From positions 854,102 to 918,101 of the forward strand of contig NZ_JQAK01000001.1 of assembly GCF_000757605.1 (NCBI RefSeq): DNA of 64,000 bases, given 5' to 3'. Shown piece after piece: positions 9,709 to 19,032 of this stretch. Below the pieces are notes generated by a model. The model did no database searches, was not told the origin of the DNA, and saw nothing but the letters and a program-made list of their open reading frames with translations. A program made the position numbers and the translations under genes. Every line of letters starts with the position of its first letter. Position 1 is the first letter of the stretch. The stretch is from Candidatus Paracaedibacter symbiosus (GTDB taxonomy: Bacteria > Pseudomonadota > Alphaproteobacteria > Paracaedibacterales > Paracaedibacteraceae).

Positions 9709-10345
9709 AGTTGTATAGCCAGGAGTTTCCTCATTCTCCTTCTTATGAGCGGTTTGTATCCTTAAAACCAAGAGTCCTGGGGGTTCTCATGGTTTTTCTT
9801 ATTGCTTGTTATCTCCTGGTAAGGGAATAGGCTATGTTGATTCCACTTCATTGGCCGTTTGCCATTCGAAACTCATTTCAAGGCATAAGGTTTTTAAGGG
9901 ATGGGCTACTCTTGGTAAAACGGCCAAAGGCTGGTTTTATGGCTTTAAGCTTCACCTCATTACTGATGAAAAAGGAAATTTAATGCGGTGCAAATTGACT
10001 TCAGAAACTGTCGATAACCGAACTGTTTGGCTTAAGGATTGAAGGGACTTTTAGTTGGTGACAAAGGCTATCTGTCAAAAACTCTATTTCTACGCCTCTA
10101 CAAAAGAGGTCTCACTGATCACCGGTGTCAAGAAAAACATGAAAAATATCCTCCTTACCTGGAATGAGAAAACCCTCCTACGGAAAAGATCGCTCATTGA
10201 AACAGTATTCGACTACCTTAAGAACAAGCTGATGTTGGAGCATGCAAGACACAGATCTCCCTTCAATATGTGTCTACATCTCCTCTCAACTCTCATTGTC
10301 TATCAACTCAAACCCTCAAAGCCTTCTATTTTCTTGCATTTCTAA
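9709..10345 (+). pseudogene. IS982-family transposase remnant
   Basis: Three frames together give the C-terminal two thirds of an IS982 transposase. Around 9709-9812 one frame reads EFPHSPSYERFVSLKPRVLG. Next, 9806-10042 reads GIGYVDSTSLAVCHSKLISR followed by HKVFKGWATLGKTAKGW and FYGFKLHLI, with the catalytic Asp in VDST. Then 10055-10345 reads TLITGVKKNMKN and RSLIETVFDYLKNK, with the catalytic Glu in IET. At least two frameshifts separate the pieces, and the N-terminus is missing. The element is inactive; I could not fix its inverted repeats. Confidence 0.85.
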
Positions 10346-10410
10346 TTCATAACCCTTTAAGTATTTATTAACTCGCATACGTTAACCTTAAAGTATAAAA
10401 TCGTTTTATA

Positions 10411-10743
10411 TTGGCTAGAAGTATTGTGATAAATGAAGAATCACAAAAGTTTTATCGCAAACAATTACGTCGTCCCGTGCGACGATTTTTGAAGCGTATT
10501 TTTCCACTTATTATAGCAGCTTCTATTGTCTTTGCGATTATGCTGACTATGTTTTATTTCATACCCTTTACGCTTACTCAAACAGGAGGGAAAATAATGG
10601 TTATTGGTCACACAATTCTTGCGATTCTTTTAAGTGTTGCTGTCATCTGGGCCGGGCACTCTCTGGTGGCGCGGCGCCAAAGCAAGTTTCAACCAATTCG
10701 CATTCGGGTGCGACAAAACACGCCTCCTTTTGATAATCGTTAG
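10411..10743 (+). CDS. small membrane protein of unknown function
   Basis: A 110-residue open frame starting at TTG, with a basic N-terminus (RKQLRRPVRRFLKR) and two transmembrane helices at about 32-52 and 63-83, then a short basic tail. No family recognised. It converges on pgk with about 50 bases between the stops. The TTG start and lack of a clear ribosome site reduce confidence, though the positive-inside two-helix pattern looks like a real protein. Confidence 0.5.
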   Translation: MARSIVINEESQKFYRKQLRRPVRRFLKRIFPLIIAASIVFAIMLTMFYFIPFTLTQTGGKIMVIGHTILAILLSVAVIWAGHSLVARRQSKFQPIRIRVRQNTPPFDNR

Positions 10744-10790
10744 GTGTATCAAGCTTAGGTAGAGGAATGTGAGCTTTCCAACTAAATACT

Positions 10791-12089
10791 CTACTTCCCT
10801 CTTTGCAAAGCAACCACACCTGGGAGTTTCTTACCTTCCAACCACTCAAGGAAAGCCCCTCCTGCTGTTGAAGTGTAGCTGAGATCTTTTTCCACATCAG
10901 CCTTTGCTAAGGCAGCCAGGGTATCGCCTCCACCGGCAACACTGATGAGCTTCTTTGCTTTAGTCAAAGCGGCAATATGGTGGGCGAGCCCAACAGAACC
11001 AAGATCAAATGGCTCGATTTCAAATACCCCTACTGGCCCGTTCCACACCAGCGTTTGGCATTGATCCATAAAGTGGTTGATTCGGCTGAGTGACTTCGGG
11101 CCAATATCAACAACCTTTTGAGTGGGCGCAATTTTATCGATGGAGACGGTTTTACTTTCCACATTTGGCGCAATCGTTGCTGTGACAACCACATCAATGG
11201 GCAGCACGATTTCACAATCATGAGTCTCAGCGTCCATTAAAATCTCCTGGGCGGTTGGGATATAATCGTCTTCACAAAGAGACTGGCCAACCTCAACGGC
11301 TTGCGCCGCGAGGAAAGTATTGGCCATCCCTCCGCCAATTACAAGGTAGTCAACACGGGGCAGTAAATTTTGCAAAAGTTCAATCTTTGTAGAGATTTTA
11401 GATCCACCCACAATCGCCATTACTGGCTTTTTGGGAGTTTTAAGTACGGATTGGAGTGCCGTCAATTCTTGTTCTAGCGCTCGTCCTGCATAGCTTGGGA
11501 GTTGCTCGCAAATAGCTGCAACAGAGGCATGCGCCCGGTGCGTACAGGAAAAGGCATCATTAATGTAAATTTGGCCAAGGCTACTCAGTTCTTTGGCAAA
11601 AGCGGCATCGTTTTTCTCTTCTCCTTCATGGAAGCGTAGATTTTCCAAAACGATAATGCTGGCTTGGGGCGCATCGGTGATAATACGTTTAACTTCGTCG
11701 CCGACGCAGTCAGGCGCGAATACAACCGGGCACTCAACAAATTGTTGGAGATGTTCAGCTATAGGTTTTAGAGTGTAAGCAAGATTAATTTTCCCTTTGG
11801 GTCGACCAAAATGAGAGAGGATGATAATTTTAGCCTGTTTTTGCAGAAGTTCATTTATTGTTGATAGAGATCTGATGATGCGCGTACTATCGATTACTTC
11901 ACCGTTGGACATTGGTAGATTTAAATCAAGTCTTAATAAAACATTTTTATGGGTGACATTCACCTCATCTAGATTCTTTACCTCTAATTCAAGCGAAAAC
12001 GAGGGTGAGACATTTTTAGGCGAAAATAGATTGGAGGAAATTGGGTGCGCAGAGCCTAAAGTTAAAAACGCCATTAGCTTCTTATTCAA
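10791..12089 (-). CDS. pgk: phosphoglycerate kinase, with an unusual N-terminal extension
   Basis: Catalyses 1,3-bisphosphoglycerate + ADP to 3-phosphoglycerate + ATP in glycolysis. Family marks run in order: NVLLRLDLNLPM at the usual N-terminus, LSHFGRPKG, the NLRFHEGEEKND segment, AFSCTHRAHAS, GGSKISTKI, GGGMANTFL, and the ATP-site VAGGGDTLAAL near the C-terminus. Family members are about 395-400 residues; this frame is 432 because about 30 residues precede the usual start region, of Ser/Pro/hydrophobic character (MNKKLMAFLTLGSA...). A GTG codon within NLDEVNV could give a shorter start, but it would be slightly too short. It is divergent from folP, with only 53 bases between. Confidence 0.95.
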   Translation of the reverse strand: MNKKLMAFLTLGSAHPISSNLFSPKNVSPSFSLELEVKNLDEVNVTHKNVLLRLDLNLPMSNGEVIDSTRIIRSLSTINELLQKQAKIIILSHFGRPKGKINLAYTLKPIAEHLQQFVECPVVFAPDCVGDEVKRIITDAPQASIIVLENLRFHEGEEKNDAAFAKELSSLGQIYINDAFSCTHRAHASVAAICEQLPSYAGRALEQELTALQSVLKTPKKPVMAIVGGSKISTKIELLQNLLPRVDYLVIGGGMANTFLAAQAVEVGQSLCEDDYIPTAQEILMDAETHDCEIVLPIDVVVTATIAPNVESKTVSIDKIAPTQKVVDIGPKSLSRINHFMDQCQTLVWNGPVGVFEIEPFDLGSVGLAHHIAALTKAKKLISVAGGGDTLAALAKADVEKDLSYTSTAGGAFLEWLEGKKLPGVVALQRGK

Positions 12090-12142
12090 ATTTAAAGTAT
12101 TTATAAAATAACAACATCACAAAACTACGCGGAAAACAACCC

Positions 12143-13000
12143 ATGTCGCCTAAAAATTTTGGTACGATTTATACGCAGCTCAAAGAACCTCGAAGCAAAT
12201 TGATGGGAATTTTGAACGCGACCCCTGATTCCTTTACTGGCGATGGCATTTTGAGCGGGGGAAAAGAGGGGGTGACAACTGCCCTTAAGGTTGTTGAAAG
12301 ATTCATTGAACAGGGAGCTGATATTATTGACATTGGGGGGGAAAGTACTAGACCAGGGGCTATACCTGTTGATCAAGAAACAGAGATAAAGCGCATCGTT
12401 CCCATCATTCAAGCGATTCGCGCTCGTTTTTCCATTCCTTTGTCTATTGATACAACGAAATCAATGGTCGCTACAGCCGCGTTGGAAGTGGGGGCCTCCA
12501 TCATCAATGATGTCAGTGGCTTAATGCTGGATCCTCAGATGGTGGATGTGATTGTTGAGTCTGGAGTACCTATTGTGATCATGCATAGCCAATTGGCCCG
12601 TGCCGTGAATCAATCAGACCATGGCCCATTGAATAATGATGAAAATGATATTGTTACAAATGTGGTCAGCGATCTAGAACGGCTAACTGTCTATGTGATT
12701 AGTCGAGGTGTCAAACCTCATCAAATTATCCTTGACCCCGGGATTGGTTTTGGAAAAACGCCTTTGCAGAATCTGCAATTGATTAAGAATTTAAGTCAAT
12801 TAAAAGAGCTGGGATATCCCGTCTTGTTAGGGGCTTCGCGTAAATCATTTATTGGCCATCTAACTGGATTTCCTATAGGGCAGCGCTTACCGGCAAGCCT
12901 GGCAGCAGCAGCAGTTGCCGTCCTGCAGAAAACAGATATCATACGCGTCCACGATGTGGCAGAGACAAGGCAGGTTATTCAGTTGCTTGAAACTGCTTGA
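12143..13000 (+). CDS. folP: dihydropteroate synthase
   Basis: Joins p-aminobenzoate to dihydropterin pyrophosphate to make dihydropteroate in folate synthesis; the sulfonamide target. The 285-residue TIM-barrel shows the family motifs in order: MGILNATPDSFTGDG, DIIDIGGESTRPGA, SIDTTKS, INDVSG, LDPGIGFGKT, LLGASRKSFIG with the conserved SRK, and RVHDV at the end. Upstream of the ATG the ribosome site is weak. It heads a gene group with pabB, pabA and pabC downstream, so both the substrate (PABA) and the condensing enzyme are encoded together. No folB, folK or folE is in view. Confidence 0.96.
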   Translation: MSPKNFGTIYTQLKEPRSKLMGILNATPDSFTGDGILSGGKEGVTTALKVVERFIEQGADIIDIGGESTRPGAIPVDQETEIKRIVPIIQAIRARFSIPLSIDTTKSMVATAALEVGASIINDVSGLMLDPQMVDVIVESGVPIVIMHSQLARAVNQSDHGPLNNDENDIVTNVVSDLERLTVYVISRGVKPHQIILDPGIGFGKTPLQNLQLIKNLSQLKELGYPVLLGASRKSFIGHLTGFPIGQRLPASLAAAAVAVLQKTDIIRVHDVAETRQVIQLLETA

Positions 13001-13007
13001 GATTAGC

Positions 13008-13023
13008 TAGGTTCTGTGCACCT
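13008..13023. repeat. 16-bp sequence shared with 53852-53867
   Basis: TAGGTTCTGTGCACCT occurs here, 8 bases after the folP stop, and again right after the mutS stop at 53852. The GGTTCTGT start recalls IS6-family terminal inverted repeats, and an IS6 transposase remnant exists in the window, so these may be orphan IS ends. That origin is inference. Confidence 0.5.
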
Positions 13024-13248
13024 AGTTTTTCCAAATCCATTTTTGCCATTTTTTGCCTAGCAAGTTTCCCCCATTTTCTTGAAAGAGGTAAACTACTCCA
13101 TCGAAATTGGGCTTCATTTTCAGCTGAAAATGTCTCAGAATCATCTTTGAGTAAATTAGGGGCACAGAAAACCTGGGTTTTGCCCTGTCATATATACTGA
13201 TCAGTATAGAGTACAAGGAAAGATCCTCATTATCGGCGGGAGAATCAA

Positions 13249-14631
13249 ATGATCCAAGAAATCCCTTATAGTGAACCATCAATCGTATTTCGTGCTTTTG
13301 CGGCCCAGCCGGGGGCAATTTTGCTTGAAAGTGCGCAGCATCTGCCTGATTTTGGGCGTTATAGTTTCGTGATGGCTGATCCCTGGCAGGTATTAGAATC
13401 CAGGCAGGGTAAAACGTTTTTGGCGGATGAAGAGCACCCAATGCTCTTTTTTGATCTGCTCCAACAGCAGTTAGAATTTTATTCCCTGTCTCATAGAGAG
13501 TCCTTACCGCCATTTCAAGGAGGAGTGGCGGGATATTTGGGATATGAAACAGGACAGCTGCTGGAGACGTTGCCACAAGCCATCATAGATGAGCACGGAA
13601 TGCCAGAAGCTTGGCTTGGCTTTTATGATGCTGTGATTGCGTTTGATCACAAATTGCAGCGGGCGTGGATTATCTCGAGCGGCTTACCTGAGCAAGAAGA
13701 ATTGTCCCGCCAACAACGAGCAAAAGAACGGTTGCAATGGCTGCAAGGGATCTTACACAATGGGGAGACTACTCCCTTTCAAAAGACTTGGGGGCAGGTG
13801 GAGGTCCAATCTGATGTGTCGGAATCGGAGTACTGTACGGCTGTCCAGCGTGTTGTGGACTATATTTATGCCGGCGATATTTATCAGGCAAATTATTCTA
13901 GACGTCTGCGAGCAAAATTGCCAACAAAGGTGAGCGCCTATGATCTGTATGAACGCTTGACTCAAGTCAACCCGGCACCTTTTGCGGCTTTTTTAAATAC
14001 AAAAGCAGGGATTATTGCTTCTGCTTCACCCGAGCGTTTCCTCAAGCTTGAGGGTCAACAGGTTCAAACAAAACCGATTAAAGGGACAAGGAGGAGATCA
14101 TCTGATCTCTTAGAAGATCAACAAATTGCCAATGAATTATTAGCTTCAGAAAAAGATCGTGCGGAAAATATTATGATTGTTGATCTATTGCGCAATGATT
14201 TGTCACGGGTATGTGCACCCCACTCAGTTCAGGTGCCACAACTTTTAGAGCTTGAATCCTATGCCACTGTCCATCATTTGGTGACAACAGTGGTGGGGGA
14301 ATTAGAGCCGCTCCATGGGCCGATAGATCTATTGAAAACAACCTTTCCGGGGGGATCAATCACCGGTGCGCCAAAAATACGTTCTATGGAAATTATTACT
14401 GAATTGGAGGGTCAAGCCAGAGGTCCTTTTTATGGGTCGATTGGTTATATTGGTTTTTCTGGGATGATGGATACCAACATTGTAATTCGTACCTTTGTGA
14501 TCCAGGAGGATCAGGTAACGTTTCAAGTTGGCGGTGGTATTGTTGCTGATTCTGATCCACAAGGAGAGTATGATGAGTCAACAACCAAAGCTTTGGGGAT
14601 GATGCGGGCTTTGGGGGCTGATTGCCTTTAA
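13249..14631 (+). CDS. pabB: aminodeoxychorismate synthase component I
   Basis: Converts chorismate plus ammonia to 4-amino-4-deoxychorismate, the first step to p-aminobenzoate. The 460-residue protein belongs to the TrpE/PabB family. ASPERFL and PIKGT are present; the Lys in PIKGT marks PabB, where TrpE has Ala. [11 protein letters not shown] and [10 protein letters not shown] near the C-terminus complete the chorismate-binding fold. A GGGAGA ribosome site precedes the ATG. It is followed by pabA and pabC, which supply the glutamine amidotransferase and the lyase, so the PABA assignment over anthranilate is well supported. Confidence 0.95.
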   Translation: MIQEIPYSEPSIVFRAFAAQPGAILLESAQHLPDFGRYSFVMADPWQVLESRQGKTFLADEEHPMLFFDLLQQQLEFYSLSHRESLPPFQGGVAGYLGYETGQLLETLPQAIIDEHGMPEAWLGFYDAVIAFDHKLQRAWIISSGLPEQEELSRQQRAKERLQWLQGILHNGETTPFQKTWGQVEVQSDVSESEYCTAVQRVVDYIYAGDIYQANYSRRLRAKLPTKVSAYDLYERLTQVNPAPFAAFLNTKAGIIASASPERFLKLEGQQVQTKPIKGTRRRSSDLLEDQQIANELLASEKDRAENIMIVDLLRNDLSRVCAPHSVQVPQLLELESYATVHHLVTTVVGELEPLHGPIDLLKTTFPGGSITGAPKIRSMEIITELEGQARGPFYGSIGYIGFSGMMDTNIVIRTFVIQEDQVTFQVGGGIVADSDPQGEYDESTTKALGMMRALGADCL

Positions 14632-14686
14632 AACCCCAAATGGCGGAGTTGAGGCCCTTGAATCGCATTTTAGCTTAGGATTTTCT

Positions 14687-15259
14687 ATGATTTTAATGAT
14701 CGATAACTATGATTCGTTTGTGTTTAACCTCGTGCGTTATGGACGGGAGCTGGGCGCTGAGATGTGGGTACGGCGCAATGATGAAGTGACTGTGGCAGAG
14801 ATTGAAGTGATGAATCCCAGCCATATTATGATCTCCCCTGGCCCTTGTAGTCCCAAAGAGGCAGGAATATCGCCCATGGTGATCGAAAAATTCGCTGGCC
14901 GGATTCCCCTTTTTGGAGTTTGTCTGGGACACCAAGCTATTGGTCATGTTTTTGGCGGGGAGGTGGTGCGGGCCCAAAAACCCATTCATGGTAAAGTAAT
15001 GCCCATTCACCATCAAGCAGCAGGCCTCTTTCAAGGACTGCCATCCCCAATGCAGGTGACGCGTTATCATTCATTGGTTGTGGCGCGCGAATCACTCCCG
15101 CAAGATCTTCTTATCACCGCTGAATCAGCGACGGGCGAGATTATGGCCCTGACCCATCGCACACTCCCCATTGTGGGGGTCCAGTTTCACCCCGAAGCGG
15201 TTTTAAGTGAATATGGACATGCGTTGATGCGTAATTTTTTGGAAGGAAATTACCGGTGA
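14687..15259 (+). CDS. pabA: aminodeoxychorismate synthase component II, glutamine amidotransferase
   Basis: Supplies ammonia from glutamine to PabB. The class I amidotransferase triad is present: nucleophile Cys in [11 protein letters not shown] and the His and Glu in [12 protein letters not shown]. The family N-terminus [15 protein letters not shown] and oxyanion region [12 protein letters not shown] are intact; at 190 residues it is full length. PabA and TrpG are close in sequence and some proteins serve both pathways; the position between pabB and pabC favours PABA synthesis. An AGGA ribosome site precedes the ATG. Confidence 0.94.
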   Translation: MILMIDNYDSFVFNLVRYGRELGAEMWVRRNDEVTVAEIEVMNPSHIMISPGPCSPKEAGISPMVIEKFAGRIPLFGVCLGHQAIGHVFGGEVVRAQKPIHGKVMPIHHQAAGLFQGLPSPMQVTRYHSLVVARESLPQDLLITAESATGEIMALTHRTLPIVGVQFHPEAVLSEYGHALMRNFLEGNYR

Positions 15260-16071
15260 TCGTTGCTATCAATGGATCTCTCGTTTCGTTGAATGAGGCT
15301 AGTGTGCCAATCAATGATCGTGGTTTGTTGTTGGGCGATGGCGTGTTTGAAACGATTTATTATGATGGACAGCAGGGAGACTCTATTTTTGATGAATTAG
15401 GAGTATACAACCTCGACTGTTTTTCCACCCATTGGCAGCGACTGCAACAAGGTTTATCTTTATTTCAAATCCCTCTCCAATTGTCAGAAAGGACTGTTCA
15501 ACAGCAAATTTTGGCAGTGTTGGCAGCCAATGACCTGAGCACCCAAACTGCTGCAGTTCGCTTAACAGTTACGCGTGGGTTAGGGGAACGAGGGCTTAAT
15601 ATTCAAGCGCAGCAACATCCTACTTGGCTCATTCAAACCACGCCTTATACACGCCCCGCTTTCCCGGTGACTCTTGCTTTTTCCAAACATAGTCATCCTG
15701 GAAGAAGCTCCTTATCTTTAGTAAAACATTTGGGTTATCAACTAAACATTTTGGGGCGATTAGAAGCGCAAGCTAAGGGAGTTGATGATGTCCTATTCAT
15801 AAATTCTGCTGGTCACGTGGTGGGAGCAACGGCGGCGAATCTCTTTGCTGTCATCAAAGGGGTGGTCGTGACTTCTCCCTTAAGCTCAGGGTGTCTTCCG
15901 GGCGTGAAACGTGGTCAAGTGATTCAACGTCTGAAAAACCACAATGTGACAGTTAATGTGCGGCCTTTATGGCCGCAAGAAGTTTTGCAAGCAGATGCCC
16001 TCTTTCTTACCAACTCATTGATTGGCGTTCAATCGATCAGCCGAATAGAGGGGCAGGACTTATCAATATAA
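15256..16071 (+). CDS. pabC: 4-amino-4-deoxychorismate lyase
   Basis: PLP enzyme of the class IV aminotransferase fold that removes pyruvate from aminodeoxychorismate to give p-aminobenzoate. It shows [15 protein letters not shown] near the N-terminus, a lysine in [18 protein letters not shown] at the expected PLP-binding place, and [16 protein letters not shown] with ANLF. The start is a GTG that overlaps the pabA stop by four bases (GTGA), indicating translational coupling; GGAAGG lies just upstream. Related family members are D-amino acid or branched-chain aminotransferases, but context makes PabC by far the best reading. Confidence 0.92.
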   Translation: MIVAINGSLVSLNEASVPINDRGLLLGDGVFETIYYDGQQGDSIFDELGVYNLDCFSTHWQRLQQGLSLFQIPLQLSERTVQQQILAVLAANDLSTQTAAVRLTVTRGLGERGLNIQAQQHPTWLIQTTPYTRPAFPVTLAFSKHSHPGRSSLSLVKHLGYQLNILGRLEAQAKGVDDVLFINSAGHVVGATAANLFAVIKGVVVTSPLSSGCLPGVKRGQVIQRLKNHNVTVNVRPLWPQEVLQADALFLTNSLIGVQSISRIEGQDLSI

Positions 16072-16239
16072 CAGGTATAAAGCTTAACCAAAGCGGTCTT
16101 GCTCTCGGCACTTTTTTACAATTTCCTCATATTACTCATCATGTTTTGATTCTGCCATAGTATTGTCAGCTTGAGCTTCTTCTACCAAAAATTCATGTTC
16201 TGCTTGTGCCCAATGAGTCATCTCTGACTTATTAATAAT

Positions 16240-16482
16240 TTATTTTTTGCGTCTACCAATCAAATATTTCTCAAGATCATTGGGGACAAAATGAAAGCCA
16301 CCATCTTCTTCAAGTACAAGAAGTTTTAACATTGGGCATTGGGTAGGTCGTCTGCTCCATTCTTTATAGGGTTCCCAATCCTTCGGGTGAATTTTCCTGA
16401 GAATGGCAGAAAAAGGTAAAGAAATAGTGAAAAGGCATATAGTAACTATGCTATAAAATGCGCAGCTTTGGAAGAGATGCAC
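16240..16482 (-). CDS. possible small exported or membrane protein
   Basis: An 80-residue frame with one hydrophobic segment (about 9-27, TICLFTISLPFSA) followed by a hydrophilic part rich in Lys, Glu and Trp. It could be a signal peptide with a 50-residue mature protein. No family recognised and no strong ribosome site. It lies alone between pabC and prfA. Low confidence. Confidence 0.35.
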   Translation of the reverse strand: MHLFQSCAFYSIVTICLFTISLPFSAILRKIHPKDWEPYKEWSRRPTQCPMLKLLVLEEDGGFHFVPNDLEKYLIGRRKK

Positions 16483-16677
16483 TCTATCTACGTAGCCTCA
16501 AGATAGGATTTCTATTTTTGCTTCTAAGTCCACAGAACCTAAAGACTAAAATTTAATCAGAAATTCCTGAAAGAGAATTATTCTTTCTGTCAATTCTGAT
16601 TAAAAAAAGCCTAATAGTAACTTGATATAACTTAGCCTTTTCAAGTTCCTGAGATACATATGGCTATAAAATCTATA

Positions 16678-17757
16678 CTATTCTCCAGCTTCAGAGAGTT
16701 TGGCAGCTTGATCTTCAGCAACAAGGACGTCGATAATTTCGTCCAGGCATTCGCCTTCCATGATCAACTGAATTTTATATAAGGTGACATTGACACGGTG
16801 ATCAGTCACGCGACCTTGCGGGAAGTTATAAGTGCGGATGCGCTCTGACCGATCGCCACTCCCCACTTGGTTTTTCCGGTTAGCAGCCCGTTCAGCATCT
16901 TGACGTTGCCGTTCTGCTTCATAAATCCGGGCACGTAAAATCTTCATCGCCTTGGCTTTGTTCTTGTGCTGGGAACGTTCGTCCTGTTGAGTGACCACAA
17001 CACCTGTGGGAATGTGAGTGATACGCACAGCGCTATCGGTGGTGTTCACGTGTTGCCCACCAGCACCAGAGGCGCGGTATACGTCGATCTGGAGATCTTT
17101 TTCGTCAATATGAACGTCGACCTCTTCGGCTTCGGGCAGCACAGCCACCGTAGCAGCAGAGGTGTGGATACGGCCGCTGGCTTCTGTTTCTGGAACGCGT
17201 TGAACGCGGTGAACACCTGATTCAAACTTAAGACGGGAAAAGACTCCCTTTCCAGAAATAGAAATGCTGGCTTCTTTTAAGGCGCCAAGCCCACTTTCAT
17301 TACTATTGAGAATTTCAAATTTCCAGCCTTTATTGATAGCATACCGCTGATACATGCGAAGGAGGTTTGAGGCAAATAACCCAGCTTCTTCACCCCCTGT
17401 GCCCGCGCGAACTTCTAAAATAGCGTTTCTTTCATCGTCAGCATCTTTAGGGATCAATAGCACTTTAATAGCGTGCTCTTGAGCGGGAAGCTTTGCTTCT
17501 AATTCAGGGAGCTCCAATGCGGCCAATTCACGCATTTCGACATCGGTACTAGTGTCAACTAATAATGTTTTTAAATCTTTGATTTCATTTTCTAACTTCA
17601 ACAAATCTGTAATGGCTTCAGCTACAGGAGTGATGTCTGAATATTCCTTAGAGGATTTGGCAAACTCAGCAGGATCAGAGACATCTCCCGTACTTAAGAG
17701 ATCCCGTAATTCTTCGTGACGTTTTAAAATTTTTTCAAGTTTTGTCGCTAAAGACAC
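16678..17757 (-). CDS. prfA: peptide chain release factor 1
   Basis: Terminates translation at UAA and UAG. The GGQ motif that triggers peptidyl-tRNA hydrolysis is in [20 protein letters not shown], and the RF1-type run [20 protein letters not shown] precedes it. At 359 residues it is full length. The start is GTG with AGGATAA upstream. It is the last gene of a lysS-hisS-prfA run, five bases after hisS. In many proteobacteria prmC, which methylates the GGQ glutamine, follows prfA; here no prmC follows. Confidence 0.96.
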   Translation of the reverse strand: MSLATKLEKILKRHEELRDLLSTGDVSDPAEFAKSSKEYSDITPVAEAITDLLKLENEIKDLKTLLVDTSTDVEMRELAALELPELEAKLPAQEHAIKVLLIPKDADDERNAILEVRAGTGGEEAGLFASNLLRMYQRYAINKGWKFEILNSNESGLGALKEASISISGKGVFSRLKFESGVHRVQRVPETEASGRIHTSAATVAVLPEAEEVDVHIDEKDLQIDVYRASGAGGQHVNTTDSAVRITHIPTGVVVTQQDERSQHKNKAKAMKILRARIYEAERQRQDAERAANRKNQVGSGDRSERIRTYNFPQGRVTDHRVNVTLYKIQLIMEGECLDEIIDVLVAEDQAAKLSEAGE

Positions 17758-17762
17758 GTGAC

Positions 17763-19031
17763 TTATCCTACTTTAATTCTGGTGTTGGGAAAGTGAAGCG
17801 TTAAGTACTCAGCTAGACCAGAAAGTTTCACAAGTTCTTGGCTGCCACTTTCCATATTTTTAACAATTACTTGACCGGTTTGCAACTCTTCTTCACCTAT
17901 GATGATGGCGGCAACAGCAGTTACTTTATTTGCCCGTTTCATGCGTTTACCCATATTGCCGTTATAGAGAAAATCGACCACAAAACCTAGGTTACGCAGC
18001 TGCACCCCGGTGGTAAAGGCCACGTTTTCTGTCTCACCCAGGGGGATGAGGGCAACGGGCTTTACCTGGTTTTCTGGCGCTTGCAACATCAATGCCAGAC
18101 GATCAGCGCCAAGGGCCCAGCCCACCCCTGCTGTTTCCGGACCTCCCATTTGTTGCACAAGACCATCGTAACGCCCACCGGCAAGAACAGTTCCTTGCGC
18201 CCCCAAATCTGTGGTGACAAACTCAAAAGCAGTGTGGGTATAATAATCCAGGCCGCGCACCAGGTGGCGGTTGATTTTGTAAGGGATATTTAAGGCCTCA
18301 AGACCCCGGCATACTTGCTCAAAGAACCTCACAGAGTCGTCATTGAGGTAATCTTCAAAGCGAGGGGCCTCCTTCACAATTTCCTGGTCTTTGGCATCTT
18401 TTGAATCGAGTATACGCAACGGATTGCGACTCAAGCGAGATTGGCTATCTTCTGAAAGCTGATTCTTCAAGGGTGTGAAATAATCAACCAATGCTTGACG
18501 AAAAGCCTGACGCGATGGAATGTCGCCAATAGTATTGATCTGAACTTCAATGCGGTTTTCAAGCCCTAAGGATTTGATGATTTCATACCCTAAAGCGATA
18601 GTTTCTGCATCCACTAAAGGATGATTGATCCCAAAACATTCAACTCCCATCTGGTGAAATTGGCGATAGCGGCCTTGTTGAGGGCGTTCATAACGGAACA
18701 TTGGCCCAAAATATGAGAGTTTCAAGGGCATGTTTTGAGTCATGCCGTTGGAAATCACGGCGCGGACTACACCTGCTGTTCCTTCTGGCCGTAAAGTGAC
18801 TTCTTCACCGCCACGATCGGTGAAGGTATACATTTCTTTTCCCACTACGTCGGATGTTTCTCCCAGAGGGCGTTTGAAAACGGCGGTGGACTCAAAAATC
18901 GGTGTGGTGATCGGCTCATAGCCATAACAAGTGGCTAAGTTTTGGGCGATTGTTAGCACCTGCTCTATTTTACGATAGTCTTCACCAAATAAATCTTTAG
19001 TGCCCCGGGCTGGCTGTAGTTTTTGCGACAT
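17763..19031 (-). CDS. hisS: histidyl-tRNA synthetase
   Basis: Class II synthetase that charges tRNA-His. It starts with [13 protein letters not shown], has motif 2 in [21 protein letters not shown], the histidine-A and -B signatures [15 protein letters not shown] and GGRYDGL, and motif 3 in [14 protein letters not shown]. An anticodon-binding domain closes the 422-residue protein. It overlaps no gene but is one base from lysS upstream and five from prfA downstream, so the three are probably cotranscribed. Confidence 0.96.
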   Translation of the reverse strand: MSQKLQPARGTKDLFGEDYRKIEQVLTIAQNLATCYGYEPITTPIFESTAVFKRPLGETSDVVGKEMYTFTDRGGEEVTLRPEGTAGVVRAVISNGMTQNMPLKLSYFGPMFRYERPQQGRYRQFHQMGVECFGINHPLVDAETIALGYEIIKSLGLENRIEVQINTIGDIPSRQAFRQALVDYFTPLKNQLSEDSQSRLSRNPLRILDSKDAKDQEIVKEAPRFEDYLNDDSVRFFEQVCRGLEALNIPYKINRHLVRGLDYYTHTAFEFVTTDLGAQGTVLAGGRYDGLVQQMGGPETAGVGWALGADRLALMLQAPENQVKPVALIPLGETENVAFTTGVQLRNLGFVVDFLYNGNMGKRMKRANKVTAVAAIIIGEEELQTGQVIVKNMESGSQELVKLSGLAEYLTLHFPNTRIKVG

Positions 19032-19032
19032 T

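Noticed and set aside
12997..13200. 67-codon frame after folP
   Set aside because: Overlaps the folP stop, contains the 16-bp repeat and has no family; not supported.
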